This document shows, one piece after another, positions 16,829-25,514 of a DNA stretch of 64,000 nucleotides. The notes under the pieces were generated by a model. The model saw only the letters and a list, made by a program, of their open reading frames with translations, had not been told where the DNA came from and did no database searches. The stretch is taken from contig CAAFYU010000067.1 in the NCBI GenBank assembly GCA_900767135.1, positions 1 through 64,000 of the forward strand, given 5' to 3'. Both the position numbers and the translations under genes were made by a program. Origin of the DNA: Candidatus Gastranaerophilales bacterium (GTDB lineage: Bacteria > Cyanobacteriota > Vampirovibrionia > Gastranaerophilales > Gastranaerophilaceae). Every line of letters begins with the position of its first letter. Positions within the stretch are counted from its first letter, which is position 1.

Positions 16829-17113
16829 TTACCTCAACTTGTTCTTATGAATAAAAAATCTTACTGCCTCATCTGTTGTTTGGGGCGTTTTAAGAGCATC
16901 TTCCTCATATTTAAGGTTTACCATTTTAGCAAAAAATTTGTTGTAAATAGTTAATCCAAAATAAATTATTAAGGACGACAAAACAACTCCGCCCATTGCA
17001 AGCCCAAACTTCACAGCAGCCGTATGCATAGCAGAAGTGTGGGTCTGTTCACACAAACCCACATTTGCTGTCAATATTAACGTAAAAATTGTCGAAATAA
17101 TCTTATTCTTCAA
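16829..17113 (-). CDS. Small exported or membrane protein downstream of rne
   Basis: 94 aa from a TTG start that overlaps the end of rne by 11 bases; GAGG lies a few bases upstream of it. The N-terminus KNKIISTIFTLILTANVGLC looks like a signal peptide, and a second hydrophobic stretch (LAMGGVVLSSLIIYFGLTIY) spans residues 36-55. The soluble tail ends HKNKLR. The longer reading frame upstream is only the shadow of the rne C-terminus. Function unknown. Confidence 0.7.
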   Translation of the reverse strand: MKNKIISTIFTLILTANVGLCEQTHTSAMHTAAVKFGLAMGGVVLSSLIIYFGLTIYNKFFAKMVNLKYEEDALKTPQTTDEAVRFFIHKNKLR

Positions 17114-18947
17114 CTTTTTCCTCTGAATTTTCTGCTTTTTCTTCTGTATCCTTAGTCTTTTTAGCTCGCGGCTTTCTTGTTTTAGATGCTCCACGATTAG
17201 GACGACGAGTACGTTTTGGTTTTTCTTCAACTTGTTCTTCTGAAGATTCTTCTGCTTGTTCTGCCGGCACCTCTGTTTGAGCTTTTTCATCAGTTGAAGC
17301 TACTGTTTTTTCAACCTTTTCAGTTTTTTCAGCTGCTTCCTGCTCAATTACAGGTTTAATTTCTTCATTCGGTTTAAGAACAGTTTCCGCTGTTTCTACA
17401 ACTTGTTCAGTTGCTTCTTGCGGAGCTTCTTGTTTTTTCTCAAACTTGCTCTTTCTGCCGCCACGTTTACGTTTGTTTTCACGTTTTTCAGTTTCCTGAG
17501 TTGCAACTGTTGACGGATTTTCAACCTCTACAACAGGTGTTTGTTGAACTTGTTGTTCTTCAACTGCCTCTTGTTGCGGAGTTGGTTGGTTTTGGTTGTT
17601 ATTTTTATTGTTTTTGTTGTTCTTTTTAAAGTTATTTACAGGCAATTTCATTTTTGCAGCTTTTGCTCTGTATTCGCCTTCTGCTGTCGGAGTTGCAAAG
17701 TTAAATTCGTTCATAAAGTAGCCTGTACCTTGGCAGTGCGGACATCTTTTTGTAAAGATTTCAGACAACGATTGACCTTGTCTGTGACGAGTCAATTCTA
17801 CAAGACCCAAATCAGAAATTTGTCCGACTTGCGGTTTTGCTTTATCAGGCTCAAGCGCAATTTCCAATTCTTCAAGCATAGCAAGCTTATCTGCTCTTGA
17901 CATCATATCAATAAAGTCAACGATAATCATACCGCCGATATTTCTCAAACGAAGTTGACGAGCGATTTCATGGACAGCCTCAATATTAGTTTTTAAAATC
18001 GTTTCATCTTGTGTTGATGAACTTGTGAATTTACCACTGTTTACGTCGATTACTGTCAATGCCTCTGTCTGTTGGATAAATAAGTAACCGCCTGATGGCA
18101 TATTAACTTTAATATTTAAAGCTGCTTTAATTTCTTTATGAACATCTGTTGCCACAAGAAGAGGTTCTGTTCCTTTGTACAAAGTAACTTGAACGTTTTT
18201 GTTCATGTGCCAGTTTTGCAAAATATTTTGAACTCTTTGCATTGCAAAAGCTGTATCTACAACGATTTCCTTAACATCTTCCGTACAAGCTTCTCTAATT
18301 GTTCTATAAAGCAAGTCTTGATCACGATACAAAAGGTTTGGAGGAGTCATAGTTTCAGACGCTGTTATAATATTGTTCCATTTTTCAAGCAAAATTTCCA
18401 AATCTTCTTGAATATCAGCTTCTGACTGACCTTCTGCCTCTGTTCTGATAATTACACCAACACCAACGGGCTTAATCAAGCTTACAACAGATTTCAATCG
18501 AGCTCTTTCCTTAGAGTTTTCAATTTTTTTACTGATACTGATTCCGGGTTCATTTGGCATCAATACCAAAAATCTTCCAGGAAGACTAACTTCTGTTGTA
18601 ACTCTCGGTCCTTTGTGACCTGTCGGTTCTTTTACAACTTGTACGATTAATTTTTGTTTTGGAGAAAGTTTATCTTTCAAAGAGCCTTTGCCCATAACGT
18701 CTTGTGCGTGCAAAAAGCCCATCTTGTCAACACCAACGTCAACAAATGCCGCATCAATACTTGGCAAAATGTTGTCAACTGTTGCTAAATAAACATCTCC
18801 TAAAATTACATCTCCTCTTGAAATAAAGAAATCAGTAACTTTTCCACCTTCCATTACCGCTGCAATATTGTCACGTTCGGCAATAATAATTCTTTTGTCA
18901 GCATTTTGTTGCTGATGATTTTTGTTGTTACGTTTTTCGTTTGCCAT
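17103..18947 (-). CDS. rng: RNase E/G family ribonuclease
   Basis: 614 aa from the start MANEKRNNKNHQQQ, which has AAAGGA upstream; an upstream in-frame start lies within the previous gene. The S1 domain covers about residues 36-125, the RNase H-like/DNase I-like catalytic part carries VIDVNSGKFTS and GGMIIVDFIDM with the metal-binding aspartates, and the zinc-link is CPHCQGTGY. After about residue 400 the protein is low complexity, first N/Q/K-rich then K/E/R-rich, as in degradosome-scaffold tails. It processes rRNA and decays mRNA. Whether it is functionally E or G cannot be decided. Confidence 0.93.
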   Translation of the reverse strand: MANEKRNNKNHQQQNADKRIIIAERDNIAAVMEGGKVTDFFISRGDVILGDVYLATVDNILPSIDAAFVDVGVDKMGFLHAQDVMGKGSLKDKLSPKQKLIVQVVKEPTGHKGPRVTTEVSLPGRFLVLMPNEPGISISKKIENSKERARLKSVVSLIKPVGVGVIIRTEAEGQSEADIQEDLEILLEKWNNIITASETMTPPNLLYRDQDLLYRTIREACTEDVKEIVVDTAFAMQRVQNILQNWHMNKNVQVTLYKGTEPLLVATDVHKEIKAALNIKVNMPSGGYLFIQQTEALTVIDVNSGKFTSSSTQDETILKTNIEAVHEIARQLRLRNIGGMIIVDFIDMMSRADKLAMLEELEIALEPDKAKPQVGQISDLGLVELTRHRQGQSLSEIFTKRCPHCQGTGYFMNEFNFATPTAEGEYRAKAAKMKLPVNNFKKNNKNNKNNNQNQPTPQQEAVEEQQVQQTPVVEVENPSTVATQETEKRENKRKRGGRKSKFEKKQEAPQEATEQVVETAETVLKPNEEIKPVIEQEAAEKTEKVEKTVASTDEKAQTEVPAEQAEESSEEQVEEKPKRTRRPNRGASKTRKPRAKKTKDTEEKAENSEEKVEE

Positions 18948-18957
18948 AAAAAATCCT

Positions 18958-21537
18958 TTATAATTCTTGTAAATCTTTATCAAAGAATCTGGTTCGTCTG
19001 ATATCAAACGTTACACCTGATGCAATCAAATCCATCAAAACATCTGCTCTCAACGCGGGAATTCCTGCTTCAACTGTCCCATCTTCTTTGTTCACTGCTG
19101 ATTGACCGGTTTTTAGTACTATGAACAGACTTTCTCCGTCAAACCTATATGATTTTATTGACTGTTTAATGTCTGTTTTTTTGAGTAAACCTTTTTTGTT
19201 TTTCTTCTCGATAAAAATTTCTTCGGAAGATAAAACTCTGTCCGTATTATATACCAAATCTTTAAAATCGTAAAGTGATTTATTAAAAATATTTACCTTA
19301 TATTCTGCCCACTGTGCCGTAATATCAATTGCCGGAGCATTTTTTGCAATTTTTACAATACTTATAATTCTTGATTCTTTTGGAAGAACTTTTTCCAACT
19401 TTTCTTTCAATTCGTTTTCCGTCAAATCGTCAAATAATTCTACATCAACAAGTTCTCCGTCGCTTTCCGCAAACAATGGCAGTGCAACGCCCATAGAAAC
19501 CTTCATTGACGGGTTATAGCCAAGCGAATAAACAATATCTAAATCAGTTCGAGCAAGTGCCTTAAAGAAAGTATTTTGCCAATCGAGGTGAGAAAAATAT
19601 TTCAAAATCCCTGTTTTTGTCAACTTAATTCGATATTTGTAAACCTCTCTGTCATAACCGTTTACAGTTGTCGGATCTTTGTGCTCGATTTTCATATTCT
19701 GAGCTTTTTCACAAGCCTTGAAAGGTTTTGCCATAACCTTATGCGTCTTTAAATTCGGGCAAACTCCGCAGTTTACACACTGTTTTTCGCAAGTAGGAAC
19801 GATATTTTTCCCCTCTCCCTCAGTTCCTCCCCCCGAATGGGCGAGGGAAGAATTTACGGCAAGATTGTATTCATTAATTAACCAACTTTTATCAATTCCT
19901 GTGTTGATGAAATCCCAAGGAAGTTCTTCATCTGTTGAAAACTGATGTTTTGCAAGTTCAGCTAAGTCAAAACCTAACTCTTTTGCCGTTTCATGCCATA
20001 TATCTTCCTTGAAATACTCACCCCAAGCATCAAGATAACAACCTTTTTTATAAAGTGCCTCTATATACTTGCAAAGTGACTTGTCACCACGAGTCAAAAC
20101 CGCCTCAATTTGCGAGATTACGTCCTCGTGATAATTGATTTTCAAACCTTTTATGTGCTTAGTTTTTTCTTTCAAATGTCTGATATGTTCTGAAACTTCT
20201 TTCAAATCCATCTGTCCGCACCACTGGAACGGAGTAAACGGTTTCGGCACAAAGATTGACAATGTACAAGTTATATCAAGCCCATGATTTAAGCCTTTTT
20301 CACGCTTCAAAAGCCTTGCACGATACTTAATTCGGTTCAAAAGTTCTGCCATCTCGTCCATATCTTCCAATGTTTCAGTCGGAAGTCCGCAAATAAAGTA
20401 GAATTTCACCCTTGACCAGCCGTTTTCGTAAAGAGTCAAAACTGCGTTCAAAATCATCTCTTCCGTAATATTTTTCTTTATAACATTGCGGAGTCGCTGA
20501 CTACCGGCTTCCGGTGCAAGTGTCATTGTTGATTTTCGAACACTTTGGACAAGATTTGCAAGTTCAAGATTAAAACCGTCAATACGTTGACTCGGAAGAG
20601 ATACGGAGATTTTTTTGTCGTTAAAATCAACCGCAAGCTCTTTTATAACCTCATTAATATTTTTGTAATCGTTTGAAGATAGCGAAAGCAAAGAATACTC
20701 ATCATATCCGGTGTTTTTTACTAACTCTTTTGCAATTTTAATAATATCCTCAGCAGATCTTTCTCTAATTGGCAAAGTCACATGCCCCGGTTGGCAAAAA
20801 CGACACATTCTACCGCAACCACGACGAATTTCTACAACCGCTCTATCCTGAACAGAAGTCGAAAACGGTATCGGATAGGATTTCAAAGCCGTATCATAAG
20901 TTAATTGTGCAATTCGTTTATTAACATTCCCACCAACAGATGCCGACCAACGACCGGCTTCCGGAGAAACCAAAGCCTTAATTCTTTCTGCTCTTGGCAT
21001 TCCCTTAGTTTTTTCTAAAATTTCACAAACTTCTTTAAGCGTATCTTCGCCATCACCAATCATAAAAACGTCAATAAAATCAGCCATCGGCAAAGGATTA
21101 AACGCACAAGGCCCGCCTGCCAAAACAATCGGATCATCATCTCCTCTCATATCGTTGCGATATGGAATCCCTGACATTTCAAGCATTTTCAAAACTGTCG
21201 GATACGCAAGTTCATATTGAAGAGAAAAACCAACTGCGTCAAAATCTTTCAAATACCTTTTGCTTTCAACACCATAAAGCATTTTAGGCTTAAAATCAGC
21301 TTCCGGCGCATATGCTCTATCCGCAAACCAGCCTTCATGCTTGTTTACAGTATCATACAGAATTCTTACCCCAAGGTTACTAATCCCGATTTCGTACTTG
21401 TCCGGAAAAACAAACGCAAACTTAACTTTTGCATCATCAAAATTTTTGTTATACGACAAATACTCTCCGCCCACGTACTGGTATGGTTTTACGCAATTAT
21501 GTAATGCCTCGTGATTTTCTCTAAAAAAACAGTTCAT
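18958..21537 (-). CDS. B12-binding-like radical SAM protein fused to a DUF2344 domain (TIGR03960/TIGR03936)
   Basis: 859 aa. A cobalamin-binding-like N-terminal region spans roughly residues 20-190. The radical SAM cluster motif is CGRMCRFC near residue 240. A Cys-rich linker (CEKQCVNCGVCPN) sits near 590, and the C-terminal DUF2344 domain begins YRIKLTKTGILKYFSHLDW. This family regularly neighbours RNase E/G in Cyanobacteria and Firmicutes and is thought to act in RNA or ribosome modification; the reaction is unknown. GGAAGAG precedes ATG. Residues around 568-586 are encoded by a G/C-rich repeat that seems inserted in frame. Confidence 0.92.
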   Translation of the reverse strand: MNCFFRENHEALHNCVKPYQYVGGEYLSYNKNFDDAKVKFAFVFPDKYEIGISNLGVRILYDTVNKHEGWFADRAYAPEADFKPKMLYGVESKRYLKDFDAVGFSLQYELAYPTVLKMLEMSGIPYRNDMRGDDDPIVLAGGPCAFNPLPMADFIDVFMIGDGEDTLKEVCEILEKTKGMPRAERIKALVSPEAGRWSASVGGNVNKRIAQLTYDTALKSYPIPFSTSVQDRAVVEIRRGCGRMCRFCQPGHVTLPIRERSAEDIIKIAKELVKNTGYDEYSLLSLSSNDYKNINEVIKELAVDFNDKKISVSLPSQRIDGFNLELANLVQSVRKSTMTLAPEAGSQRLRNVIKKNITEEMILNAVLTLYENGWSRVKFYFICGLPTETLEDMDEMAELLNRIKYRARLLKREKGLNHGLDITCTLSIFVPKPFTPFQWCGQMDLKEVSEHIRHLKEKTKHIKGLKINYHEDVISQIEAVLTRGDKSLCKYIEALYKKGCYLDAWGEYFKEDIWHETAKELGFDLAELAKHQFSTDEELPWDFINTGIDKSWLINEYNLAVNSSLAHSGGGTEGEGKNIVPTCEKQCVNCGVCPNLKTHKVMAKPFKACEKAQNMKIEHKDPTTVNGYDREVYKYRIKLTKTGILKYFSHLDWQNTFFKALARTDLDIVYSLGYNPSMKVSMGVALPLFAESDGELVDVELFDDLTENELKEKLEKVLPKESRIISIVKIAKNAPAIDITAQWAEYKVNIFNKSLYDFKDLVYNTDRVLSSEEIFIEKKNKKGLLKKTDIKQSIKSYRFDGESLFIVLKTGQSAVNKEDGTVEAGIPALRADVLMDLIASGVTFDIRRTRFFDKDLQEL
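19796..19853. repeat. G/C-rich dispersed repeat inside the radical SAM gene
   Basis: CCCCTCTCCCTCAG, then a C6 run, then GAATGGGCGAGGGAAG: base composition is sharply unlike the surrounding gene and resembles the CCCTCTCC...GGGAGAGG/GGGTGAGG repeats scattered in many genomes. It encodes SSLAHSGGGTEGEGK just before the Cys-rich linker and keeps the frame. A related sequence lies at 63909-63966. Confidence 0.6.
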
Positions 21538-21638
21538 CTTTCTCTTCCTATTAATTCTTAATTAAAATTGTACCTAAAAATCTGTTCATGCGCAAGAATA
21601 TATATTCTGAATAATTTTTAAGACTTTTGACTAATTCA

Positions 21639-21647
21639 TGCTATAAT
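21639..21647 (+). promoter_or_regulatory. Extended -10 promoter of the GT-D gene
   Basis: TGCTATAAT is an extended -10 box; AAAGGAGAG follows close to the ATG at 21668. Confidence 0.55.
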
Positions 21648-21667
21648 TTACCCAAAGGAGAGTTGGC

Positions 21668-22609
21668 ATGTTTATTCAGAAAAACCAAGCAACAGGAAGA
21701 CTTATTGTAAACCTATTTGGGCTTAGATTAAAATTTCATCTTCCGATTAAAACCAAGCATGCAGATGAAAAATTTGCTAATTTGCTTTATGAACTGGCAG
21801 ATCCAAGAACACTTGCAAATATTAGATTGCCCAAAGTTTTAAACCTGTACGACTCACTTTATTCATTAATAAATTCAAACAAATCGATTGCACGTTTTGG
21901 AGATGGTGAATTTAAAATAATGATGGGCGAAAGTATTAATTTTCAAAAACACGACCCAAAACTTGCCAAAAGATTAGAAGAAGTTCTTCGAAACAAAGTT
22001 GAAGGCCTTTATGTCGGGCTGCCGGACGCTTTTGGTTACTGTGACAACGATTATTTCAGGCGTGTAGTAGTTTCTTGTAGAGATTATTTATACAAATTTA
22101 TAAATTTTGAAAACGTCTATCTTGATGCAAAAATTACACGACAAGCGAATTTTGCAACCAAAGAACAAGGTGAAGATTATTATGCAAACCTCAAAAAAAT
22201 ATGGCAAAATAAAGACTTAGTCATAGTAGAAGGTGCAGGAAGTCGCTTGGGTATCGGGAACGATTTATTTGCTAACGCAAAATCTATTGAACGCATAATT
22301 TGCCCGATAAAAGACGCTTTTTCAAGATATGATGAAATTTTAGCAGAGTGCAAAACTTGTGACAAAGAAAAATTATTTATCCTAGCACTTGGCCCAACTG
22401 CAACGGTTTTGGCGTATGATTTAGCCCAAAGTGGGTACAGAGCAATTGATGCCGGACATATTGATACAATGTATGAGTGGTTTCTGAACGATGGGAAAAA
22501 GTGCTCGATAGAAGGTAAAATTGTGTTTAATAATGAACGCAAAGCAGATAAAATTCCGCATTGTAAAGATGAAAATTATTACAAGCAGATTATTGCAAAG
22601 TTCAATTAA
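21668..22609 (+). CDS. GT-D fold glycosyltransferase (DUF1792 family)
   Basis: 313 aa. The GT-D hallmark RFGDGEFKIMMG (D-x-E type metal/nucleotide site) is near residue 79. VEGAGSRLGIGNDLF and LFILALGPTATVLAYDLAQSGY-like segments and GHIDTMYEWF follow, matching the domain found in streptococcal Ser-rich-protein glycosylation and in polysaccharide clusters. It probably adds a sugar to a glycan or protein in the cytoplasm. AAGGAG lies upstream. It stands alone, next to a convergent prepilin-like gene, so pilin glycosylation is only a thought. Confidence 0.87.
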   Translation: MFIQKNQATGRLIVNLFGLRLKFHLPIKTKHADEKFANLLYELADPRTLANIRLPKVLNLYDSLYSLINSNKSIARFGDGEFKIMMGESINFQKHDPKLAKRLEEVLRNKVEGLYVGLPDAFGYCDNDYFRRVVVSCRDYLYKFINFENVYLDAKITRQANFATKEQGEDYYANLKKIWQNKDLVIVEGAGSRLGIGNDLFANAKSIERIICPIKDAFSRYDEILAECKTCDKEKLFILALGPTATVLAYDLAQSGYRAIDAGHIDTMYEWFLNDGKKCSIEGKIVFNNERKADKIPHCKDENYYKQIIAKFN

Positions 22610-22643
22610 ATAACTGTTAATATACTGTTAATGAGTTCGGTTA

Positions 22644-23363
22644 TTAATAATCTATTTCCCAGCCGTTATTAATTATTCTTGCGGCACAGCATTCTCCTGA
22701 ACCTTTATTTGAACAGTCTTTGTTTATTTGTTCAGTGGTAAAGTTATTGCATCTTGGTACAAGCATTCCTTTATTGTTCCTGTCAAATAAAAATACATCT
22801 TTTCCATAAGTGTTAGGTTTTTGTCCTCCATTTATGTCTATTAAAATCCATGATGCAGGAATTGCTGAATTATTATATCCATTAAAATAAATAACAACAC
22901 TTCCATCAGGCAGCATAATAGTAGAACGATCAGAGAATCCAATTGCCGTTAAGGTGATAGGTTTCCCGCTTATCCCGCTTGAAGACTCGTTTAAACGATA
23001 AAAAGTTGAACTAAGGGTTGCTCGTGAGCCGTAGCCACATAGATTTCTTCTTGTACAAATAACTGCCCCTTTAAAATATGGTAGCCAATATTTTTCAAAA
23101 AATGCATTATTGGTGTTGGCATCATTCGGTTTTTCCCAGTTGGAATAATCGTCATTTTCAACAATTGATTGTAAGATTGCTTGGTTTACAACAGAATAAG
23201 TTTTTTTTAGCTTGGCAATTGTTGCTTCTTTTTGATAATTTGCAACTACGCTTGGTAGAGTTAAAGCAGCGACAACGCCGATAACGCCGAGGGTAATCAG
23301 TACCTCTGCTAGTGTAAAACCGCTATTTTTTATGAGAAAATTTTTGCTTCGGGGGGGGGGCAA
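22644..23363 (-). CDS. Type IV prepilin-like protein; start region interrupted by a C10 tract
   Basis: The open frame gives about 239 aa. The prepilin peptidase site is KNSG-FTLAEVLITLGVIGVVAALTLPSV, with Glu5 and the hydrophobic assembly helix, followed by a globular domain and a Cys-rich end (CNNFTTEQINKDC, GECCAARI). The open frame begins at a TTG with no ribosome site. A much better start, ATG at 23404 with AGGAG seven bases upstream, encodes MQKSINPALPTQNACPPPP but is one base out of frame because of a run of ten C at 23351-23360. With 11 or 8 C the two parts join. Either phase variation or an assembly error explains this. Confidence 0.85.
   Translation of the reverse strand: MPPPRSKNFLIKNSGFTLAEVLITLGVIGVVAALTLPSVVANYQKEATIAKLKKTYSVVNQAILQSIVENDDYSNWEKPNDANTNNAFFEKYWLPYFKGAVICTRRNLCGYGSRATLSSTFYRLNESSSGISGKPITLTAIGFSDRSTIMLPDGSVVIYFNGYNNSAIPASWILIDINGGQKPNTYGKDVFLFDRNNKGMLVPRCNNFTTEQINKDCSNKGSGECCAARIINNGWEIDY
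23351..23360 (-). repeat. Homopolymeric G10/C10 tract at the start of the prepilin gene
   Basis: Ten G on the plus strand between the likely start codon (23404) and the prepilin cleavage site. Such tracts change length by slipped-strand mispairing. At ten residues the gene is out of frame from its ATG. Confidence 0.9.
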
Positions 23364-23614
23364 GCATTTTGCGTTGGTAGAGCCGGATTAATAGATTTTT
23401 GCATATTTCACTCCTCTTATTGTTGCTGTCGCTTCTTTCTATATTATACACAATATTTTGGTTAATTAAACCTTAATACAGTGCTTATATGTAATTCTGA
23501 TTATAACACATGTTTTTTACTTTTTCAATATGATATAAATTTTTAGTGTAATAGTTATGCAAATGTTTTTACTGCAAAATGACAATATGTCAGGAGTTTT
23601 TAAGAAATAAAAAC

Positions 23615-23643
23615 TTGACATATTTTTCAAAAAACGTCATAAT
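23615..23643 (+). promoter_or_regulatory. Promoter of the 23667 gene
   Basis: TTGACA (23615-23620), 17 bases, CATAAT (23638-23643), then AGAAGGAG before ATG. The rest of the 260-base gap upstream (23405-23614) shows nothing else notable. Confidence 0.8.
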
Positions 23644-23666
23644 AACCCTATAAGAAGGAGAAAAGT

Positions 23667-24041
23667 ATGAAAGAAGAGTACACTAATCAACACAGACGCT
23701 GGTATGACAAAGACCCTGTTTTGTCACAAGCTGTCAGAACTTTGGAAGAAACAGACGATGAAACTCAAATTAGAATTGCTCTAAATTTGATTAAAATTAT
23801 CATTGAACACAATATTGAAGATGAAAAATTTGAAGCAGTTGAAGATATTATCAATGCCGTAGGTTCTGGTCTTGATGATAACAGAAAAGGGCGTTGGTAC
23901 GATATTGACAGTACTTTGAGAACAGCAATGAACATGCTTCAAAACTGTCCTGCTGCAACTCAACGAATTATTGCAAAAGAAATGGCAAAAATGGTTGTCG
24001 ACAGTATAAAAAAAGAAGAAGAAATCGACGACGAAGAATAA
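23667..24041 (+). CDS. Small acidic protein with an internal duplication
   Basis: 124 aa, no signal peptide or membrane segment. Two copies of a helical unit are visible: RRWYDKDPVLSQAVRTLEET...ALNLIKIII (residues 9-50) and GRWYDIDSTLRTAMNMLQNC...KEMAKMVVD (residues 73-112). The shared pattern is RWYDxD-x2-L-x-x-A-(6)-L. It ends in an acidic tail (EEEIDDEE). It has its own strong promoter and ribosome site and is presumably well expressed. I do not recognise a family; a cytoplasmic regulatory or adaptor protein is possible. Confidence 0.85.
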   Translation: MKEEYTNQHRRWYDKDPVLSQAVRTLEETDDETQIRIALNLIKIIIEHNIEDEKFEAVEDIINAVGSGLDDNRKGRWYDIDSTLRTAMNMLQNCPAATQRIIAKEMAKMVVDSIKKEEEIDDEE

Positions 24042-24069
24042 TTTTCATATTGAAAATAATTCTTCTTTG
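24033..24069 (+). terminator. Terminator-like hairpin at the end of the 23667 gene
   Basis: GAAGAATAATTTTC and GAAAATAATTCTTC pair with one mismatch around a five-base loop and are followed by TTT. The 5' strand overlaps the last codons. Confidence 0.55.
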
Positions 24070-24126
24070 CAAAATTATTTCAGGAAAATTTGCAATTTTA
24101 ATCTAGAAATGCGTACTGTTTATTAA

Positions 24127-24690
24127 CTACAATTTAACGGTACGCATTACCATATAATACCTGTAATCTCCCCAATAAATTATTATTGAGATAAAATTAT
24201 TTTCCAAATCTGTTGTTTCAAGATATGTGTTAGGAGCCGGTTTTCGTTGAGAACTTTTTACGTGCTTTCCGACAAAGTCGTATAATTTTACTTGGAATTT
24301 TTGTGACGGAGTCAATTTTGCTTTCGGTAAATTGGCTTCATAAAATCCCATTGGCACAACTTCTCGATTATAAGCAGGAATAATATATTTTACCTTGCCT
24401 TGCTCTTTAAACAAAATATACCAATTCCCATTGTGTTCGCGGGGGGTCAAAAGATAGTACCCTGGCTCAATTGTTGTATTTTTAAAAAACAAAGGCGAAG
24501 TAAGCCTAAAAAGCGGATATGGCGACCAAGATGTGTTTTGCACGTCATACATTTCCCCAGGGTCAATGTTATGAACATAAGAAAAATCCGCCGGATCTAA
24601 ATCTCTATAAATTTGTTCATAATTCGTTTCCGCCAAAGAAACTTGCGCCATCAAAAATATTGCAGTTAAAATCAATAAAAACTTTTTCAT
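24127..24690 (-). CDS. Exported protein of unknown function
   Basis: 187 aa. Signal peptide MKKFLLILTAIFLMAQVSLA with cleavage after SLA. The mature part is aromatic-rich (YEQIYRDLDPADFSYVHN, GYYLLTPREHNGNWYILF, YWGDYRYYMVM), suggesting a beta-rich periplasmic domain. No Cys for lipidation. No family recognised. No ribosome site is seen; TTGATT and TAAAAT are spaced 16 bases apart just upstream, with seven bases to the ATG, so the mRNA may be leaderless. Confidence 0.82.
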   Translation of the reverse strand: MKKFLLILTAIFLMAQVSLAETNYEQIYRDLDPADFSYVHNIDPGEMYDVQNTSWSPYPLFRLTSPLFFKNTTIEPGYYLLTPREHNGNWYILFKEQGKVKYIIPAYNREVVPMGFYEANLPKAKLTPSQKFQVKLYDFVGKHVKSSQRKPAPNTYLETTDLENNFISIIIYWGDYRYYMVMRTVKL

Positions 24691-24729
24691 ATATTATATT
24701 TTAATTATTTCTCACAAAAAATCAAGGTT

Positions 24730-25014
24730 TTAGACATCTATTTTGACTAAATCATTTTTTATAAGATTATAAAACTTCTCGTCCATATTGCTTTTCAATG
24801 AAAGATTGACAACGTAAGGTATTCTACTTTCATTGAATTGATTTTCGATTTCTTCCAATTCAGAATACGAAAGCCCATTTGTCAAAATATCCAAATCAGA
24901 AGCTTTTGTAAAATCACCTTTTACACGTGAACCATAACAATAAAAATCATAAGGATATTTGCGTAAAATGTCTTTTATTATTTTTTCTTCTTTTTCTGTA
25001 ATACCTTTAATCAT
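24730..25014 (-). CDS. Nucleotidyltransferase (MNT) domain protein, probable antitoxin
   Basis: 94 aa minimal nucleotidyltransferase. The catalytic signature is YGSRVKGDFTKASDLDIL (G-S-x5-G ... D-x-D type). It overlaps the preceding HEPN gene by eight bases. Such HI0073/HI0074-type pairs act as toxin-antitoxin systems in which the MNT enzyme adds AMP to the HEPN toxin and silences it. The activity is inferred from family knowledge. Confidence 0.88.
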   Translation of the reverse strand: MIKGITEKEEKIIKDILRKYPYDFYCYGSRVKGDFTKASDLDILTNGLSYSELEEIENQFNESRIPYVVNLSLKSNMDEKFYNLIKNDLVKIDV

Positions 25015-25426
25015 CAGTTAAAATTTGCTCCAAATGAGTTATGAAAAAATCTACATCAGAAATAAATCTTGGAACTAAATCAATAATTGGGTACGTTTTT
25101 GTTATATCATACTCGTGTGCAGAAGTGTTACGCTGTTCTCTATAATCAACCCAGTTTTCAAAATTATCAATAAGCCCCAAAGCAAACATTTCTCTAAAAA
25201 TATTATTTATAGACAATTCTTTTTCAGTTTTGTCATACTCTTTTTTCAAGAATTTGTTCATAATTTTTTTAGCGGTTTCATACGTGTATTCAAATCTCTT
25301 TACGCAAGAATCTTTGATATACGTTTTCATTTTTTCATCTTGTTGCTGAGTATAATCAAAATAGCATTCTTTTAATGTCGAAAAGCTGTTTTTTAAATTT
25401 GATAAATCTAATTCTGATTTTTTCAT
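25007..25426 (-). CDS. HI0074-family HEPN protein, probable RNase toxin
   Basis: 139 aa, all-helical. The HEPN catalytic motif R-x4-H occurs as RNTSAHEYD around residue 104-112, including the Tyr that is AMPylated in related systems. It is first in a two-gene unit with the MNT gene (eight-base overlap) and has AAGGA eight bases before ATG. Located between an exported protein gene and speB, with no other defence genes nearby. Confidence 0.88.
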   Translation of the reverse strand: MKKSELDLSNLKNSFSTLKECYFDYTQQQDEKMKTYIKDSCVKRFEYTYETAKKIMNKFLKKEYDKTEKELSINNIFREMFALGLIDNFENWVDYREQRNTSAHEYDITKTYPIIDLVPRFISDVDFFITHLEQILTDD

Positions 25427-25514
25427 AAAAAATTCCTTTTCTCAGATTATAGCATAACTTTTTGAAAAATTCTTTTATTTATTATAAACTTAAAAATAAA
25501 AATAGGAGAAAGTT

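Noticed and set aside
17114..17290. N-terminal 59 codons of the longest frame for the small protein after rne.
   Set aside because: They overlap the Lys/Glu-rich end of rne in another frame; the TTG at 17113 has the ribosome site and signal peptide.
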